Origin: a virus
Strand: one strand, 5' to 3'
DNA: 64,000 bases
IMG/VR virus record: IMGVR_UViG_3300025930_000007
Coordinates: 202,491 to 266,490 of that record
Every line of letters begins with the position of its first letter. The first letter of the stretch is position 1. This document shows, piece by piece, positions 22,231 through 30,617 of the stretch. Under the pieces are notes generated by a model. That model saw only the letters and a program-made list of their open reading frames with translations. It was not told where the DNA came from and ran no database searches. Position numbers and translations under genes: made by a program.

Positions 22231-22765
22231 TTTTCGTTTCCTCAGGGGGTAGGACGAGTTTCATCTCACGATTGGGCGGAACGATGGGAGTCAAATGAAC
22301 TTGCGGTGGTACGGTCCTAGGATCCACTGACGAGTTCATCACCATCATATAAGACCCGGAATATCCAGTCGACCAGTACGAACTGGACATCATCAGTTTC
22401 TGGCCATTCAGGAAGTATTCCGGACGCCCACTGGAATCCGGGATCATCTTATGGTCATGCTTCTGGATCCGGTTGTCCCACCTCATTCCACAGAGAGCGC
22501 ACGTCTCAAAATACGCAAATTCTTCAGCGCAACCCTTACAGGAATGCCAAGTCTTGATGCCGTGCTTGCAGCGAACGGCGGCATCGTTGGCCTTCTGGGA
22601 AGACTTATTGTCCTGAATCTCCTTGATCCAGCCGGCGACCTGGGCGACGAGGATAACGCCTGCCCAGGCAAGCGAGGAGACCGGCTTGATGCCCCGATTC
22701 CAGTCGACCATCATGGCCACCAGCATCACTGGAATCGCTGCATACCAGAACACCAAGTATTTCAT
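22223..22765 (-). CDS. Membrane protein with zinc-ribbon loops (180 aa)
   Basis: Two N-terminal hydrophobic segments (YLVFWYAAIPVMLVAMM and LAWAGVILVAQVAGWI), then RCKHGIKTWHSCKGCAEEF and TCALCGMRWDN (two knuckles), then a serine-rich tail. Function unknown. Confidence 0.65.
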   Translation of the reverse strand: MKYLVFWYAAIPVMLVAMMVDWNRGIKPVSSLAWAGVILVAQVAGWIKEIQDNKSSQKANDAAVRCKHGIKTWHSCKGCAEEFAYFETCALCGMRWDNRIQKHDHKMIPDSSGRPEYFLNGQKLMMSSSYWSTGYSGSYMMVMNSSVDPRTVPPQVHLTPIVPPNREMKLVLPPEETKNA

Positions 22766-23772
22766 CCCTTGACCTCGTTCAATACGATTGCCTGACGCAT
22801 CCAGTGCCCATGGGTTTGGACGTGGTTCTTCCTAACGTATTTCGCAACAACATCCTTAAATTCCTTGTACTGGAAGGCCCGTGCGACGCGAACGACGTAA
22901 CCTTCGCAGGGATCTCCGTTGTATAGGTCGATCTCGATGGCCTTCGTCCAACTCTCGTCCCAGAGACCACGATGGAACACGGGCACCGTCTTCAGATCCA
23001 GGAGCGCGCACCAGCTCTCCGTCTCCTCCCAGGAGAGGCATTCGTTCTTCTCGTTCCAGATCGAGAAGACCAGGAAGTGCGCCGGCAGATTCAGGTAATG
23101 GATCGAATGCTTGGCGTAGAGGTTCTCGCCGCAGATCCTCCAACCAGGCGGAATATCATGTCCGATCCGGCGATGCAGGCCCCAGAGCCAGTCCCTGGAG
23201 GGATGCGGCGCCGTGTCGATCGAGCGGGCATGGAAACCATCCGGGTACATGGATGTCTGCTCCCCGTCCATCTTGATCGTGATCACGACCGCCTGGCCCT
23301 CCAGGCCGTGGAGCGATGGGATGATCTTGTCGTCGCTTGAGACGTTCGGGCTCCAGGGAAGGTGATGGGTCCGCTGGTATTTCACCCGATCCGTGAAGAG
23401 GTGCAGGACCGGCTTCAGGATCTTCTGGACGCTCTCGTCATGGAAGAGTTCGCCCTTCAGACGCTGGCCGTTCGGGAGGATCGGATTGCCCCACTTGTCC
23501 ACCGGCTGGTCCGAGTAGAAGTGAGGGGGCAGGAGAACCTCCTGGATCCCGCAGCGCTCCCGGAGCTCGTCGCACGAAAGCTCCGTGGACTCTGCCAGGA
23601 GATGATGGACCTCGCAGACGGAGGCCCCATTCGAGACGTAGTATCCCCCATCGGGCCACAGTCGGCGTTCGATGATGTGGTGAGCATCCTTCGCCGGCTG
23701 CCCGCAGACAACGCATTCCCAGCCGTCTCGCTTGAAGACGGCATTCCTGAACTCGTCTCTACTTAGCAACAT
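22762..23772 (-). CDS. HNH endonuclease fused to an RNA ligase (336 aa)
   Basis: Residues 1-75 form an HNH domain: CVVCGQPAKDAHHIIERR, then YVSNGASVCEVHH, with CxxC zinc knuckle and the HH...N...H catalytic set. Residues from about 140 form an RNA ligase domain: VVITIKMDGEQTSMYPDGFH contains the nucleotidyltransferase motif I lysine (KxDG), ICGENLYAKHSIHYLNLP is motif III, EGYVVRVARAFQYKEF motif IV and VVAKYVRKNH motif V. The same chain thus could cut and seal nucleic acid. It is adjacent to a zinc protein and near the Thg1 and Rnl1 genes. The fusion is in one uninterrupted frame. Confidence 0.85.
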   Translation of the reverse strand: MLLSRDEFRNAVFKRDGWECVVCGQPAKDAHHIIERRLWPDGGYYVSNGASVCEVHHLLAESTELSCDELRERCGIQEVLLPPHFYSDQPVDKWGNPILPNGQRLKGELFHDESVQKILKPVLHLFTDRVKYQRTHHLPWSPNVSSDDKIIPSLHGLEGQAVVITIKMDGEQTSMYPDGFHARSIDTAPHPSRDWLWGLHRRIGHDIPPGWRICGENLYAKHSIHYLNLPAHFLVFSIWNEKNECLSWEETESWCALLDLKTVPVFHRGLWDESWTKAIEIDLYNGDPCEGYVVRVARAFQYKEFKDVVAKYVRKNHVQTHGHWMRQAIVLNEVKG

Positions 23773-24307
23773 CTCTCACCGGCCAGACCTTGTACTCGGG
23801 ATGAGCCTTCTTGAAGGCCTCCGCACACGGAAGGCAGGGAAAATCCCAGAAGCCGTACTTCAGATCGCCACGACCGAACGTGACCGTCTCGTCATCGATC
23901 GACGTCGACGCGCTGCAATCCGCGCGGCCGCAGGCTTGCTTGGGCTTGGCTTTTTCTTCCATGACGTGCGTCCAGTTCATGTCGATGAATTCTTTCGGGA
24001 AGTAGGACGGGAAACAGACTGTCGACCGTCCATTCACAATCACCTTGACCGAATCATGTCCTTCTCGAAGCTTCAGGATCTCGTAGTCGATGTCGGTCCC
24101 GGCTTTCTTTTCGTCCTCGATCAGCTTCATCAGGTATTCGCGGCCCTCGCGCCAGGTCTTGAGATCCTCGGCCGCCTGGGCTGCCTTCCATCGCATGTAA
24201 TCAGGTGAATTCAGGTATTCGATGGCCAAGCGAGCCCACTCTTTGGTGGAGATCTCGCCTTTCATGCCCTTGGCGAAGCTTTCCGCGAATTCCTTCTTAC
24301 TGATCAT
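23759..24307 (-). CDS. Hypothetical protein with C-terminal zinc motif (182 aa)
   Basis: A helical N-terminal half (EFAESFAKGMKGEISTKEW) precedes a C-terminal region with ACGRADCSAS and FPCLPCAEAFKK, two paired cysteine sites. Overlaps the next gene in ATGA fashion. Confidence 0.65.
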   Translation of the reverse strand: MISKKEFAESFAKGMKGEISTKEWARLAIEYLNSPDYMRWKAAQAAEDLKTWREGREYLMKLIEDEKKAGTDIDYEILKLREGHDSVKVIVNGRSTVCFPSYFPKEFIDMNWTHVMEEKAKPKQACGRADCSASTSIDDETVTFGRGDLKYGFWDFPCLPCAEAFKKAHPEYKVWPVRDVAK

Positions 24308-24483
24308 TTTGCCGCCACGCCCTCTTGGGCCGTGTCCTGTCCCTTCCGTGACTTGGCGACTTCGTTCTCCACCAGGGCCTTGATCCGAAGAAGGAGCTTC
24401 GTCTGCCAGTATTTCGGCTGGTAATCGAGGCCACCTTCCTTCATATCGGTCTCGACCATTCGAACGATGTCTTCAGCGGTCAT
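24304..24483 (-). CDS. Small helical protein (59 aa)
   Basis: MTAEDIVRMVETDMKEGGLD ... YWQTKLLLRIKALVENEVAK. It is charged and helical with no cysteines. ATGA overlaps on both sides support translation. Confidence 0.65.
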   Translation of the reverse strand: MTAEDIVRMVETDMKEGGLDYQPKYWQTKLLLRIKALVENEVAKSRKGQDTAQEGVAAK

Positions 24484-24608
24484 TTCATCCCCTTCCTCTT
24501 TGGAAGCTTGTGCCCTATGGCCTTATCCCAGCACGGCGGACACATCGCATAGGTATATGGCCCGATCCACTTGCAGCGGCATTGGTGCTGGCGTCTCTTG
24601 AGTCCCAT
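24480..24608 (-). CDS. Micro zinc protein (42 aa)
   Basis: MGLKRRQHQCRCKWIGPYTY then AMCPPCWDKAIGHK: CxC plus CxxC and flanking His, a minimal zinc site on a basic 42-residue protein. Confidence 0.65.
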   Translation of the reverse strand: MGLKRRQHQCRCKWIGPYTYAMCPPCWDKAIGHKLPKRKGMK

Positions 24609-24928
24609 CACTTTGCCGTGTCGTAGGTCACGTCCTCGAACCACTCCGAGAGCATGAAGGCGACCGCGGCCTCCTTGTGCTCATGCTTGGGAGCGAACGA
24701 CCGCATCACCGTCACGACCGCCGCAAGCGCCTTCTTGGTCTCGACGCCGGTCTTCGGAGTCCACTTCGCGTTCTTCATGCCCAGGAAGAACCAGTCCGAC
24801 ATCACCTTCTCCCATTTCCTCTTGTTCGGGAAGTCGTCGGGGATGTCCTTCATCTTCGGCATGATCTCAAGCGCCTTGTCTCCGCCGAAGACCTGGTCGA
24901 CCATGGTAACGTCCGGAATCATAAGCAT
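24608..24928 (-). CDS. Helical hypothetical protein (106 aa)
   Basis: Start MLMIPDVTMVDQVFGGD at 24928; extension upstream would overlap the methyltransferase stop. Aromatic helical body (WEKVMSDWFFLGMKNAKW) and no recognised domain. Confidence 0.65.
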   Translation of the reverse strand: MLMIPDVTMVDQVFGGDKALEIMPKMKDIPDDFPNKRKWEKVMSDWFFLGMKNAKWTPKTGVETKKALAAVVTVMRSFAPKHEHKEAAVAFMLSEWFEDVTYDTAK

Positions 24929-24929
24929 T

Positions 24930-25583
24930 TCAGTTCCCCTTCCTCTTGAAGATCCCCAGGCTGTCATGAATCCCATCCCAGACCGGGATCTGGACCTGTT
25001 TCACCATCTCCCAGGTCTTTTCGATCTCCGGATCATAGCCGGTGCAGCCGTCATCGATCTCGCCGACGTAGGCCACCGTATCGCCCTTGTAACCGTTGAA
25101 GATCTTCACGTTGTCCACGCTCGGCCAGATAACCAAGAGCGTCCGCTCATGGACGTCCTTCCTTCGGAAGATCTGTTGGTAGCTGACCGGCTCAATCTGG
25201 AAGAACGTTCCGACCGTGAACGGATATAAGCCCGAACCGTCATCACAGGCAATCACGTCGGCGCCGAGAAGCTGAAGGAGCTTGGACCAGTATCCCGTTC
25301 CGGCACCGATTTCGACGATGCCCTTTGGGGATACTTTCAGAATCTCCCGAAGGATCTTTTCCGTAGGCACTGCGAAGCCGTACTTCTCGATGCACTTCGT
25401 TCTCGCATGGAACTCGGAGAGGATCTTCTCGGAATAGTTCGGATCGTAGATATTGCGGCTATTGTGTCCGAGCCACCACTCCGATAGAAAGGGATTATGC
25501 TCCCGATCCCAAGTTGTCGGAGAAAAGGGCGTCGCCCACTTCTCGGCCCACTTCTCCATCCAGGCCTTATCTTTTTCTAGCAT
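24930..25583 (-). CDS. Class I SAM-dependent methyltransferase-like protein (217 aa)
   Basis: SPKGIVEIGAGTGYWSKLLQ is motif I, and GADVIACDDGSGLYPF the acidic loop of a class I SAM methyltransferase; RTLLVIWPSVDN could be the catalytic-strand region. The fold is close to small-molecule or protein methyltransferases that include a PxEKILRE helix before motif I. Substrate unknown. ATG at 25583 is preferred to the GTG two codons upstream. Confidence 0.75.
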   Translation of the reverse strand: MLEKDKAWMEKWAEKWATPFSPTTWDREHNPFLSEWWLGHNSRNIYDPNYSEKILSEFHARTKCIEKYGFAVPTEKILREILKVSPKGIVEIGAGTGYWSKLLQLLGADVIACDDGSGLYPFTVGTFFQIEPVSYQQIFRRKDVHERTLLVIWPSVDNVKIFNGYKGDTVAYVGEIDDGCTGYDPEIEKTWEMVKQVQIPVWDGIHDSLGIFKRKGN

Positions 25584-25637
25584 CGTCACACCGCCAATGG
25601 TATTCTTGGTTTACCTCTTAGTCAAGGAGATATCGAA

Positions 25638-25814
25638 ATGCGTTTCCTCCTGATTCTGCTCGCGGCTGCGGCCGTCTACCTGTCGATCCACATGCTCGGC
25701 AAGCACGGGATAGAACCCAGCTCCCAGGACTTCTGGGCTTGTCTGGTGCCGCCCGCCGCGGCCGGCGCTCTCGTCGTCCTGGCTCCCAAGCTCAAGAAGA
25801 AAGCGAAGGACTAA
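25638..25814 (+). CDS. Small membrane protein (58 aa)
   Basis: AAGGAGA lies seven bases before the ATG. The product reads MRFLLILLAAAAVYLSIHML, then a short loop and a second hydrophobic stretch (FWACLVPPAAAGALVVLAPK) and a basic end (KLKKKAKD). It is the first of three plus-strand genes and overlaps the next by one base (TAATG). Function unknown. Confidence 0.7.
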   Translation: MRFLLILLAAAAVYLSIHMLGKHGIEPSSQDFWACLVPPAAAGALVVLAPKLKKKAKD

Positions 25815-26011
25815 TGCCGAAGAAGTCTTCAAAAAAGCAAGAGGGCAAGGTCTCGGACGTCGAGATCTATGAGGAGGACGGCTGGTACGTCAAGTACACC
25901 GGGACTCACGGGAAGAAGAACATCATGAAGCTCGACGCCGTCACCTACAAGGATGCGAAGTTCGAAGCGTCCAGTCTCCTCGATGTGCCTGAGGACCAAA
26001 TCGAGAACTAA
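25814..26011 (+). CDS. Small basic-acidic hypothetical protein (65 aa)
   Basis: Starts MPKKSSKKQEGKVSDVEIYE, basic then acidic, and continues WYVKYTGTHGKKNIMKLDAV with a likely beta-hairpin, ending VPEDQIEN. It is four codons from the SEC-C gene downstream. No family recognised. Confidence 0.65.
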   Translation: MPKKSSKKQEGKVSDVEIYEEDGWYVKYTGTHGKKNIMKLDAVTYKDAKFEASSLLDVPEDQIEN

Positions 26012-26014
26012 GCC

Positions 26015-27187
26015 ATGCCTTACGTTTTAGCCGACGGGAGAGGCCAGAAGATCGGGCTCTATACCACCTGCCTGGATATCTCGTATGCCCAGGCCGAACT
26101 CCTTCTCATGGTCGAGAAGGCGAAACTCGATCATCCTGACGCGTTCATCGTAGGCTACGCAGATTCTCAGCTCCAGATCTCCGTCGAACGCTTCCTTGAG
26201 CCTCACAAGCAGTATCCCAAGGAACTGGAGAGAATCGAGGAACTCCGGTCCAAGATCAAGGCCAAGGGAATGCATTCCTTCACCGTCCGTCATTTCGACG
26301 ATGACTGGGAAACGTTCCTGAAGTCGAAGCCTCTCCTCCAGATCGGCCGCTGCATCGACAGCGTGGTCAATCAGATGGTGGATTTCAAGGCCAAGGGCAA
26401 AGACGAAGAAGTCGCCGAAATGGTCGAAGACATTTTCGCCAATCCCTTGCATGCCGGCATCCATCAGGACTTCCCACCTACCGTCTCCGACGAAATCTGG
26501 ATTGCGGATGCCGCCAAATCCATCCGCAGGATCACTCCGGAGAAGTGGCTGAGAAGACTCCTGCATGTTATGCGCTTCTATTTCAAAGGAAAGCCGAAGA
26601 TCGCCCTTCCCCATAAGAATGACCGCTGTCCTTGCGGCAGCAGCAAGAAATACGGCAAGTGCTGTGGTTACGGCGTCGAGCACGAGGACCCGGAAAACTG
26701 CAAACTCGGGATGCATCAGTTCACGATGTGGGAAGAAGTCGATGGCAAGTTCATCCGAACCTGCGAGAAGTGCTTCAGGGTCTACGAAGCTCCATGGTTT
26801 GAGGAAGTCGATTATGATGGAGTAGACATCCTGGTCATTGGCTGCCGGGCCTGCGCTGAAAAACCGACTGACGAAGACTTCGCTCGGGAAATGGAGGAAG
26901 CCCAGAAATGGCATATCTGCGGCTCATGCATGAAGCCATTCGGGCTAAGGCATATCATCCTCGAGCACACCTGGTCCGATGGAAAGCACATCGGCCATTG
27001 GAAAGGGACTGAGATCGATACCAAAGAGGAAGCCGTCGATCTTCAGTCGATCGGACTAGGAAAGGGAGTGTTCCTTCACAAGGAATGCTTCATGAAGGCA
27101 ATTCCAGGCTGGCCCAAATCGGCCAAGCCATCCGGCAGAGGACCGGCCAAGGAAATCATGCGGGATATTACGCCTACTGCGAGTTGA
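26015..27187 (+). CDS. SEC-C zinc-motif protein with further zinc sites (390 aa)
   Basis: NDRCPCGSSKKYGKCCG around residue 207 is an exact SEC-C metal motif (as at the C-terminus of SecA and many other proteins). The N-terminal 200 residues are helical with LEPHKQYPKELERIEELR. After the SEC-C motif come RTCEKCFRVYEAPW, GCRACAEKP and WHICGSCMKPFGLRH, so several zinc sites. It converges with the 27174 gene, overlapping by 14 bases. Function unknown. Confidence 0.8.
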   Translation: MPYVLADGRGQKIGLYTTCLDISYAQAELLLMVEKAKLDHPDAFIVGYADSQLQISVERFLEPHKQYPKELERIEELRSKIKAKGMHSFTVRHFDDDWETFLKSKPLLQIGRCIDSVVNQMVDFKAKGKDEEVAEMVEDIFANPLHAGIHQDFPPTVSDEIWIADAAKSIRRITPEKWLRRLLHVMRFYFKGKPKIALPHKNDRCPCGSSKKYGKCCGYGVEHEDPENCKLGMHQFTMWEEVDGKFIRTCEKCFRVYEAPWFEEVDYDGVDILVIGCRACAEKPTDEDFAREMEEAQKWHICGSCMKPFGLRHIILEHTWSDGKHIGHWKGTEIDTKEEAVDLQSIGLGKGVFLHKECFMKAIPGWPKSAKPSGRGPAKEIMRDITPTAS

Positions 27188-28289
27188 TCACCCGATACCG
27201 CCTGCCCATCATGGCGCCACCACCTCCTCCAGGATTGACGGCAACCATCGAGCTACCGCCATAGCTCGAAACGTTTTCGAAGCCGGAGGAATCCTGCTGG
27301 CAGGAATATCCTTGAGCCCTCAGGATTGCCATGGTCGTCGAATCCACGCCTCTCCGAACGTCATCTCCATAGCTGCAGGTGTAGGTAGCCTGAGTGAGCT
27401 GCGGATTCAACCCATTGGTATTAAGAAGACGCTGCTCGGGGGTCATCCCGCCGCCATAAGCGCTGCCATAGTTATACTGAGCAGCGGTGTTCCAGTTATA
27501 GAAACCGTGGCCGCTCTGATCCCCGCCGCTGTTCCAGGAATACATTTGGCCCAGGCGCCGACCTTCCATACCGGGCTTTCGGAACGAGCAGGGGTCGATG
27601 ATCCTCCAGGCTTCCGCCTGAATCTCGGGTGGGAGTTGGGAGACGATCACCTCAGCATTGTTGCGATAAGTCAGGATGTTTTGAGCGGCCATGTTGATGC
27701 CGTTCCGATTCTCCTGCATCTCCTGAACTGCAGCACTCTTGTCTGCCCCGATCTGATCGAGAGCGGCCTGGGCAGCTTTGTATTCGTCTGGATTCCGGTG
27801 AGTGTCATTCCAGATCTTTTCCTGCTGCGCGAGAACCTTCTCGGCATTGCCTTCCGCGACGACGAGATCCTGACGGCGCTTCGAAGCCTCGATGTACTTC
27901 GAGAAGAAGTAGGCATCGTTCGACCGCTCTGTATTGATCTTGTCGGCGATCGATGTCAGTTGAGAGACAGCCTCTGGATAGCTCGTTTCGAGGGCCGTCG
28001 GCGCGGCCATCCGGTGTCTGTGTCCAGAAAGCAGCAAATAGCCCGCAGCGGCTGCCGCTGCCACGCCACCGATAATGAGCGGAACATTGGCCCCTGGAGT
28101 AGGAGCCGACGCCGGGATTCCAGATCCGGATCCTGGCTTGCAGCCAGGCGGATAGTAGGTCCCATCCGCACAACGCTGCCCTCCTTCAGGCGTCGGCTCG
28201 CAGTTGGGTGACGTCTGGCCCAGCGTCGGGCCACGCAACGGCGTGACGGAGGCCCGTTCCCAAGGCGAGCGGCTGAAGAAGGTCTGCAT
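27174..28289 (-). CDS. Low-complexity membrane protein with Cys motif (371 aa)
   Basis: The N-terminal region holds NCEPTPEGGQRCADGTYYPP, a C...C...G motif resembling those at 12911 and 34653, then a transmembrane helix (VPLIIGGVAAAAAAGYLLLS), a helical coiled region (AEKVLAQQEKIWNDTHRN), and a Gly/Asn/Tyr-rich C-terminus (YNYGSAYGGGMTPEQRL). This has the style of a virion or surface protein, but no homologue is recognised. Confidence 0.65.
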   Translation of the reverse strand: MQTFFSRSPWERASVTPLRGPTLGQTSPNCEPTPEGGQRCADGTYYPPGCKPGSGSGIPASAPTPGANVPLIIGGVAAAAAAGYLLLSGHRHRMAAPTALETSYPEAVSQLTSIADKINTERSNDAYFFSKYIEASKRRQDLVVAEGNAEKVLAQQEKIWNDTHRNPDEYKAAQAALDQIGADKSAAVQEMQENRNGINMAAQNILTYRNNAEVIVSQLPPEIQAEAWRIIDPCSFRKPGMEGRRLGQMYSWNSGGDQSGHGFYNWNTAAQYNYGSAYGGGMTPEQRLLNTNGLNPQLTQATYTCSYGDDVRRGVDSTTMAILRAQGYSCQQDSSGFENVSSYGGSSMVAVNPGGGGGAMMGRRYRVINSQ

Positions 28290-28297
28290 ATGGTCTC

Positions 28298-28753
28298 CTA
28301 GGCGTTCGAAGACAGGTTGGTGACGCCGTTCACCTCAAGCGCGATCAGCACGGCCGTGCCGGTGATCAGCCAAAATGCCGGATTGCCAAGGAAGGACATC
28401 GAATCCTCTGATCCGGGCCCCGACAGTGCAGGAGCTTGATAGCCCTCACGCATCCTGGGATATGGCTTCCAGGCCTCTCCTCCCGGCCGGGCTCTGAACG
28501 AAACCTTGCCCCTGGGAGAGGCCGCAGCAGCAGCAAAAGGATCTCCACCATCTGATGGAAATGAAGCTTGCTCTATCTTCTTGTGCGCCGGCTTGAAGTA
28601 GTCGTAGAAATCGCGCGTCTTGGCGGAAGGGCCTGGCACCGGTGTCTTTGGTGAAAACACATCGTAGATCGAGCTGCCCTTGGGCTTGGGCTTCAGGAAG
28701 TCGAACAGCTCATCGGATTTCCCAAGGGATCCAGGGCCCCAATGATTCATCAT
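28298..28753 (-). CDS. Tail-anchored repeat protein (151 aa)
   Basis: Three short aromatic-Pro repeats are visible: LFDFLKPKPKG, IYDVFSPKTP and FYDYFKPAHKK. They are followed by an Ala/Pro/Arg-rich linker and a C-terminal transmembrane helix (AFWLITGTAVLIALEV). It is led by a promoter and C-loop hairpin (28800-28856). The repeats look like short linear motifs for a partner protein. Confidence 0.65.
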   Translation of the reverse strand: MMNHWGPGSLGKSDELFDFLKPKPKGSSIYDVFSPKTPVPGPSAKTRDFYDYFKPAHKKIEQASFPSDGGDPFAAAAASPRGKVSFRARPGGEAWKPYPRMREGYQAPALSGPGSEDSMSFLGNPAFWLITGTAVLIALEVNGVTNLSSNA

Positions 28754-28799
28754 GAGAAAAAACCATTTCGGGCGGAATGAGTTCTACCGGACCTTTAGA

Positions 28800-28820
28800 C
28801 CGCCCAGGGGGACTGGACGG
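28800..28820 (-). promoter_or_regulatory. C-loop leader hairpin (member 5)
   Basis: Minus-strand CCGTCCAG-TCCCC-CTGGGCGG, eight pairs (one G-U) and a C-rich pentaloop, eight bases after the -10. The preceding GCTGTCCG is shared with the leader at 35154-35189. Confidence 0.6.
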
Positions 28821-28828
28821 ACAGCTTA

Positions 28829-28856
28829 ATCATACCGCTTAACCTTGGGACTTCAA
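28829..28856 (-). promoter_or_regulatory. Sigma70-like promoter
   Basis: Minus strand TTGAAG (28851-28856), 16 bases, TATGAT (28829-28834). Confidence 0.5.
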
Positions 28857-28875
28857 TGGGTTTTTCCCTGTCCGT

Positions 28876-29922
28876 TTATAGCGGTTCAGGCTCCGGTGTA
28901 GGGATGACCCGCATCGTGCCGATCGACATTTCCAACGGGAACGGATGGAAGATCGGACTCCATTTATGTTCGAACTCTTTGTATTCGAGATAGGCTCTCC
29001 AGACCATGTCATCGGAAAGCAGATAATGCATTCGCTCGACCAGTTCCGTAGCGGACTTCACGTATTTGCGATTACGTCCCGCAATGGCCTCGCTGCTCGC
29101 ATGCATGCCGAGATGTTTGACCAATCGCATCAAATAGTCCCCGGCGTCTTGCTTGGCACGCTCCTCGTTCGTATGACGCCCCGCATGGGAGGCCCCGCCG
29201 AAATCGGCATACTGAACAAGCCAGCTCCTCATGGCGCCGAGACCCATACCCTTGTCCTTGGGGAATAGCCGTCTGAGAATCCCTTCTCTGAAGGCCTCGA
29301 GGAATTGCCTTTCGGACTCTTCGTCCTGATAAGGGAACTTCCCTTCCAGCGCTCTTTCAGACGCCACGATTGCCTTCAAGAATTGCTCTTGCGTGATCCG
29401 GATGTTCTTCAGTTGGGCTTTATTGGAGACGACCTCCAGGAGATCTTCTACGATCGCAGCCATCTTGTCTTCACGGCGATTGATGGCAAGCGTAATCTTT
29501 CCTTTTTCAGCATATTTCTCAATGGGACGAATCTTCGTGCGTTCGATGAACGGAATCTTGTTTTTTAGGCCGGTTTCTGGAGAGCCCTCGACAATCACTG
29601 TGCCGATTTTTGCGTAGAGTGGCCGCCCGAACTCATTTTCGAAGCGAAGGTAGAAGTCCTCCCAAAGATCGTAGGCATCCCAAACCTTCCCTGCCTGGAT
29701 AAGCTGCTGTATCTGAGGGATCAGGTATTGCATCCCCTCGAAGAATTCAGGATGCTCAGGAGCCTCGAATTCGCCGCCTTCCGAAAGAAAGTGCTCCAGA
29801 TTTCTCCTGATCCATGTACCGAGCAGGTATCCCACTTCGCCCGACGCGCTCGCCTCGTTGTTGTGGATGGTAGGCGAGCCGACTTCCAGGGGATAGGCCC
29901 ATTGGACCTTATAGCGTTTCAT
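28876..29922 (-). CDS. Hypothetical protein, paralogue of 29909-30568 (348 aa)
   Basis: Its ...YDLWEDFYLRFENEFGRPLY-AKIGTVIVEGS is matched in the upstream gene by YDEWHRFMNRWEDVLPTPLW-VLIGTVIVDGP, then helical regions with EKGKITLAINRREDKMAAIV. ATG at 29922 is preferred to an in-frame TTG. Both genes are large, helical, of unknown function and almost certainly a tandem duplication. Confidence 0.7.
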   Translation of the reverse strand: MKRYKVQWAYPLEVGSPTIHNNEASASGEVGYLLGTWIRRNLEHFLSEGGEFEAPEHPEFFEGMQYLIPQIQQLIQAGKVWDAYDLWEDFYLRFENEFGRPLYAKIGTVIVEGSPETGLKNKIPFIERTKIRPIEKYAEKGKITLAINRREDKMAAIVEDLLEVVSNKAQLKNIRITQEQFLKAIVASERALEGKFPYQDEESERQFLEAFREGILRRLFPKDKGMGLGAMRSWLVQYADFGGASHAGRHTNEERAKQDAGDYLMRLVKHLGMHASSEAIAGRNRKYVKSATELVERMHYLLSDDMVWRAYLEYKEFEHKWSPIFHPFPLEMSIGTMRVIPTPEPEPL

Positions 29923-30568
29923 GGGTGAACCCAAAATGGTGAAAGGTGTCCCGCCTGGTCAACCGATACCAGTGTTCGATGTTCTTCGGGTCTTTCACTT
30001 CCTCGTCGTAGCTCTTGGAGATCGTCATCACCGTATTCATGATCTCGGCGAAGGGCGGAGGCTGGGCGCCGCTGTCTACGAACCTCTGGTTGACCTCCGT
30101 AGCGATCGTCCTCCAGGTCTCGTGCAGCGTCTTGAGGAAATTCCACTGCCAGTCCATCTGTTTCCCGCGATCCATGCTTCGTGCCAAGCTTTCGGCTGGG
30201 TGGTACTTGGGTGTCACGGTGGGCCCTGGTCCGTCCACGATGACCGTTCCGATCAGGACCCAGAGCGGCGTTGGAAGAACGTCTTCCCAACGATTCATGA
30301 ACCGATGCCATTCGTCGTAGGCGCCCCAGACTTCATCGTCCTCGAGGAGGACGCCCAGGGATTCGAGCATCTGCTGGGCATCCTCGATGAATCCAGGGAA
30401 GTTCCGTTCATAGCCCCAGACGGTCGCATATTGGGGCAACTCTTCATCGAATTTCGATGCAAGAGCGGCAAGATGCCGGGCAGTGTCGACTTTGGCGATC
30501 TCCTCCAAGGCATGGACGCTCGTGCAGTCCTTCTTGAAGTCCAGGATCCTGCAAATCCGCCAAGACAT
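29909..30568 (-). CDS. Hypothetical protein, paralogue of 28876-29922 (219 aa)
   Basis: Start MSWRICRILDFKKDCTS at 30568 with GGAG eight bases upstream; the longer frame would run into the leader hairpin. It shares the LIGTVIVDG block and helical organisation with the downstream gene. Led by the left-going member of a divergent promoter pair. Function unknown. Confidence 0.7.
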   Translation of the reverse strand: MSWRICRILDFKKDCTSVHALEEIAKVDTARHLAALASKFDEELPQYATVWGYERNFPGFIEDAQQMLESLGVLLEDDEVWGAYDEWHRFMNRWEDVLPTPLWVLIGTVIVDGPGPTVTPKYHPAESLARSMDRGKQMDWQWNFLKTLHETWRTIATEVNQRFVDSGAQPPPFAEIMNTVMTISKSYDEEVKDPKNIEHWYRLTRRDTFHHFGFTHETL

Positions 30569-30584
30569 TAGAGGATCTCCATGT

Positions 30585-30610
30585 CCGCGGCGGGGGAGGG
30601 TGAGCTGCGG
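30585..30610 (-). promoter_or_regulatory. C-loop leader hairpin (member 6)
   Basis: Minus-strand CCGCAGC pairs with GCCGCGG (one mismatch) around TCACCCTCCCCC. It starts seven bases after the -10. Confidence 0.5.
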
Positions 30611-30617
30611 CAAGAAG

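Noticed and set aside
25599-25625. Operator/promoter before the 25583 methyltransferase gene
   Set aside because: TTGACT and GGTAAACC-like sequence are there, but the spacing to any -10 is 15, too short to trust.
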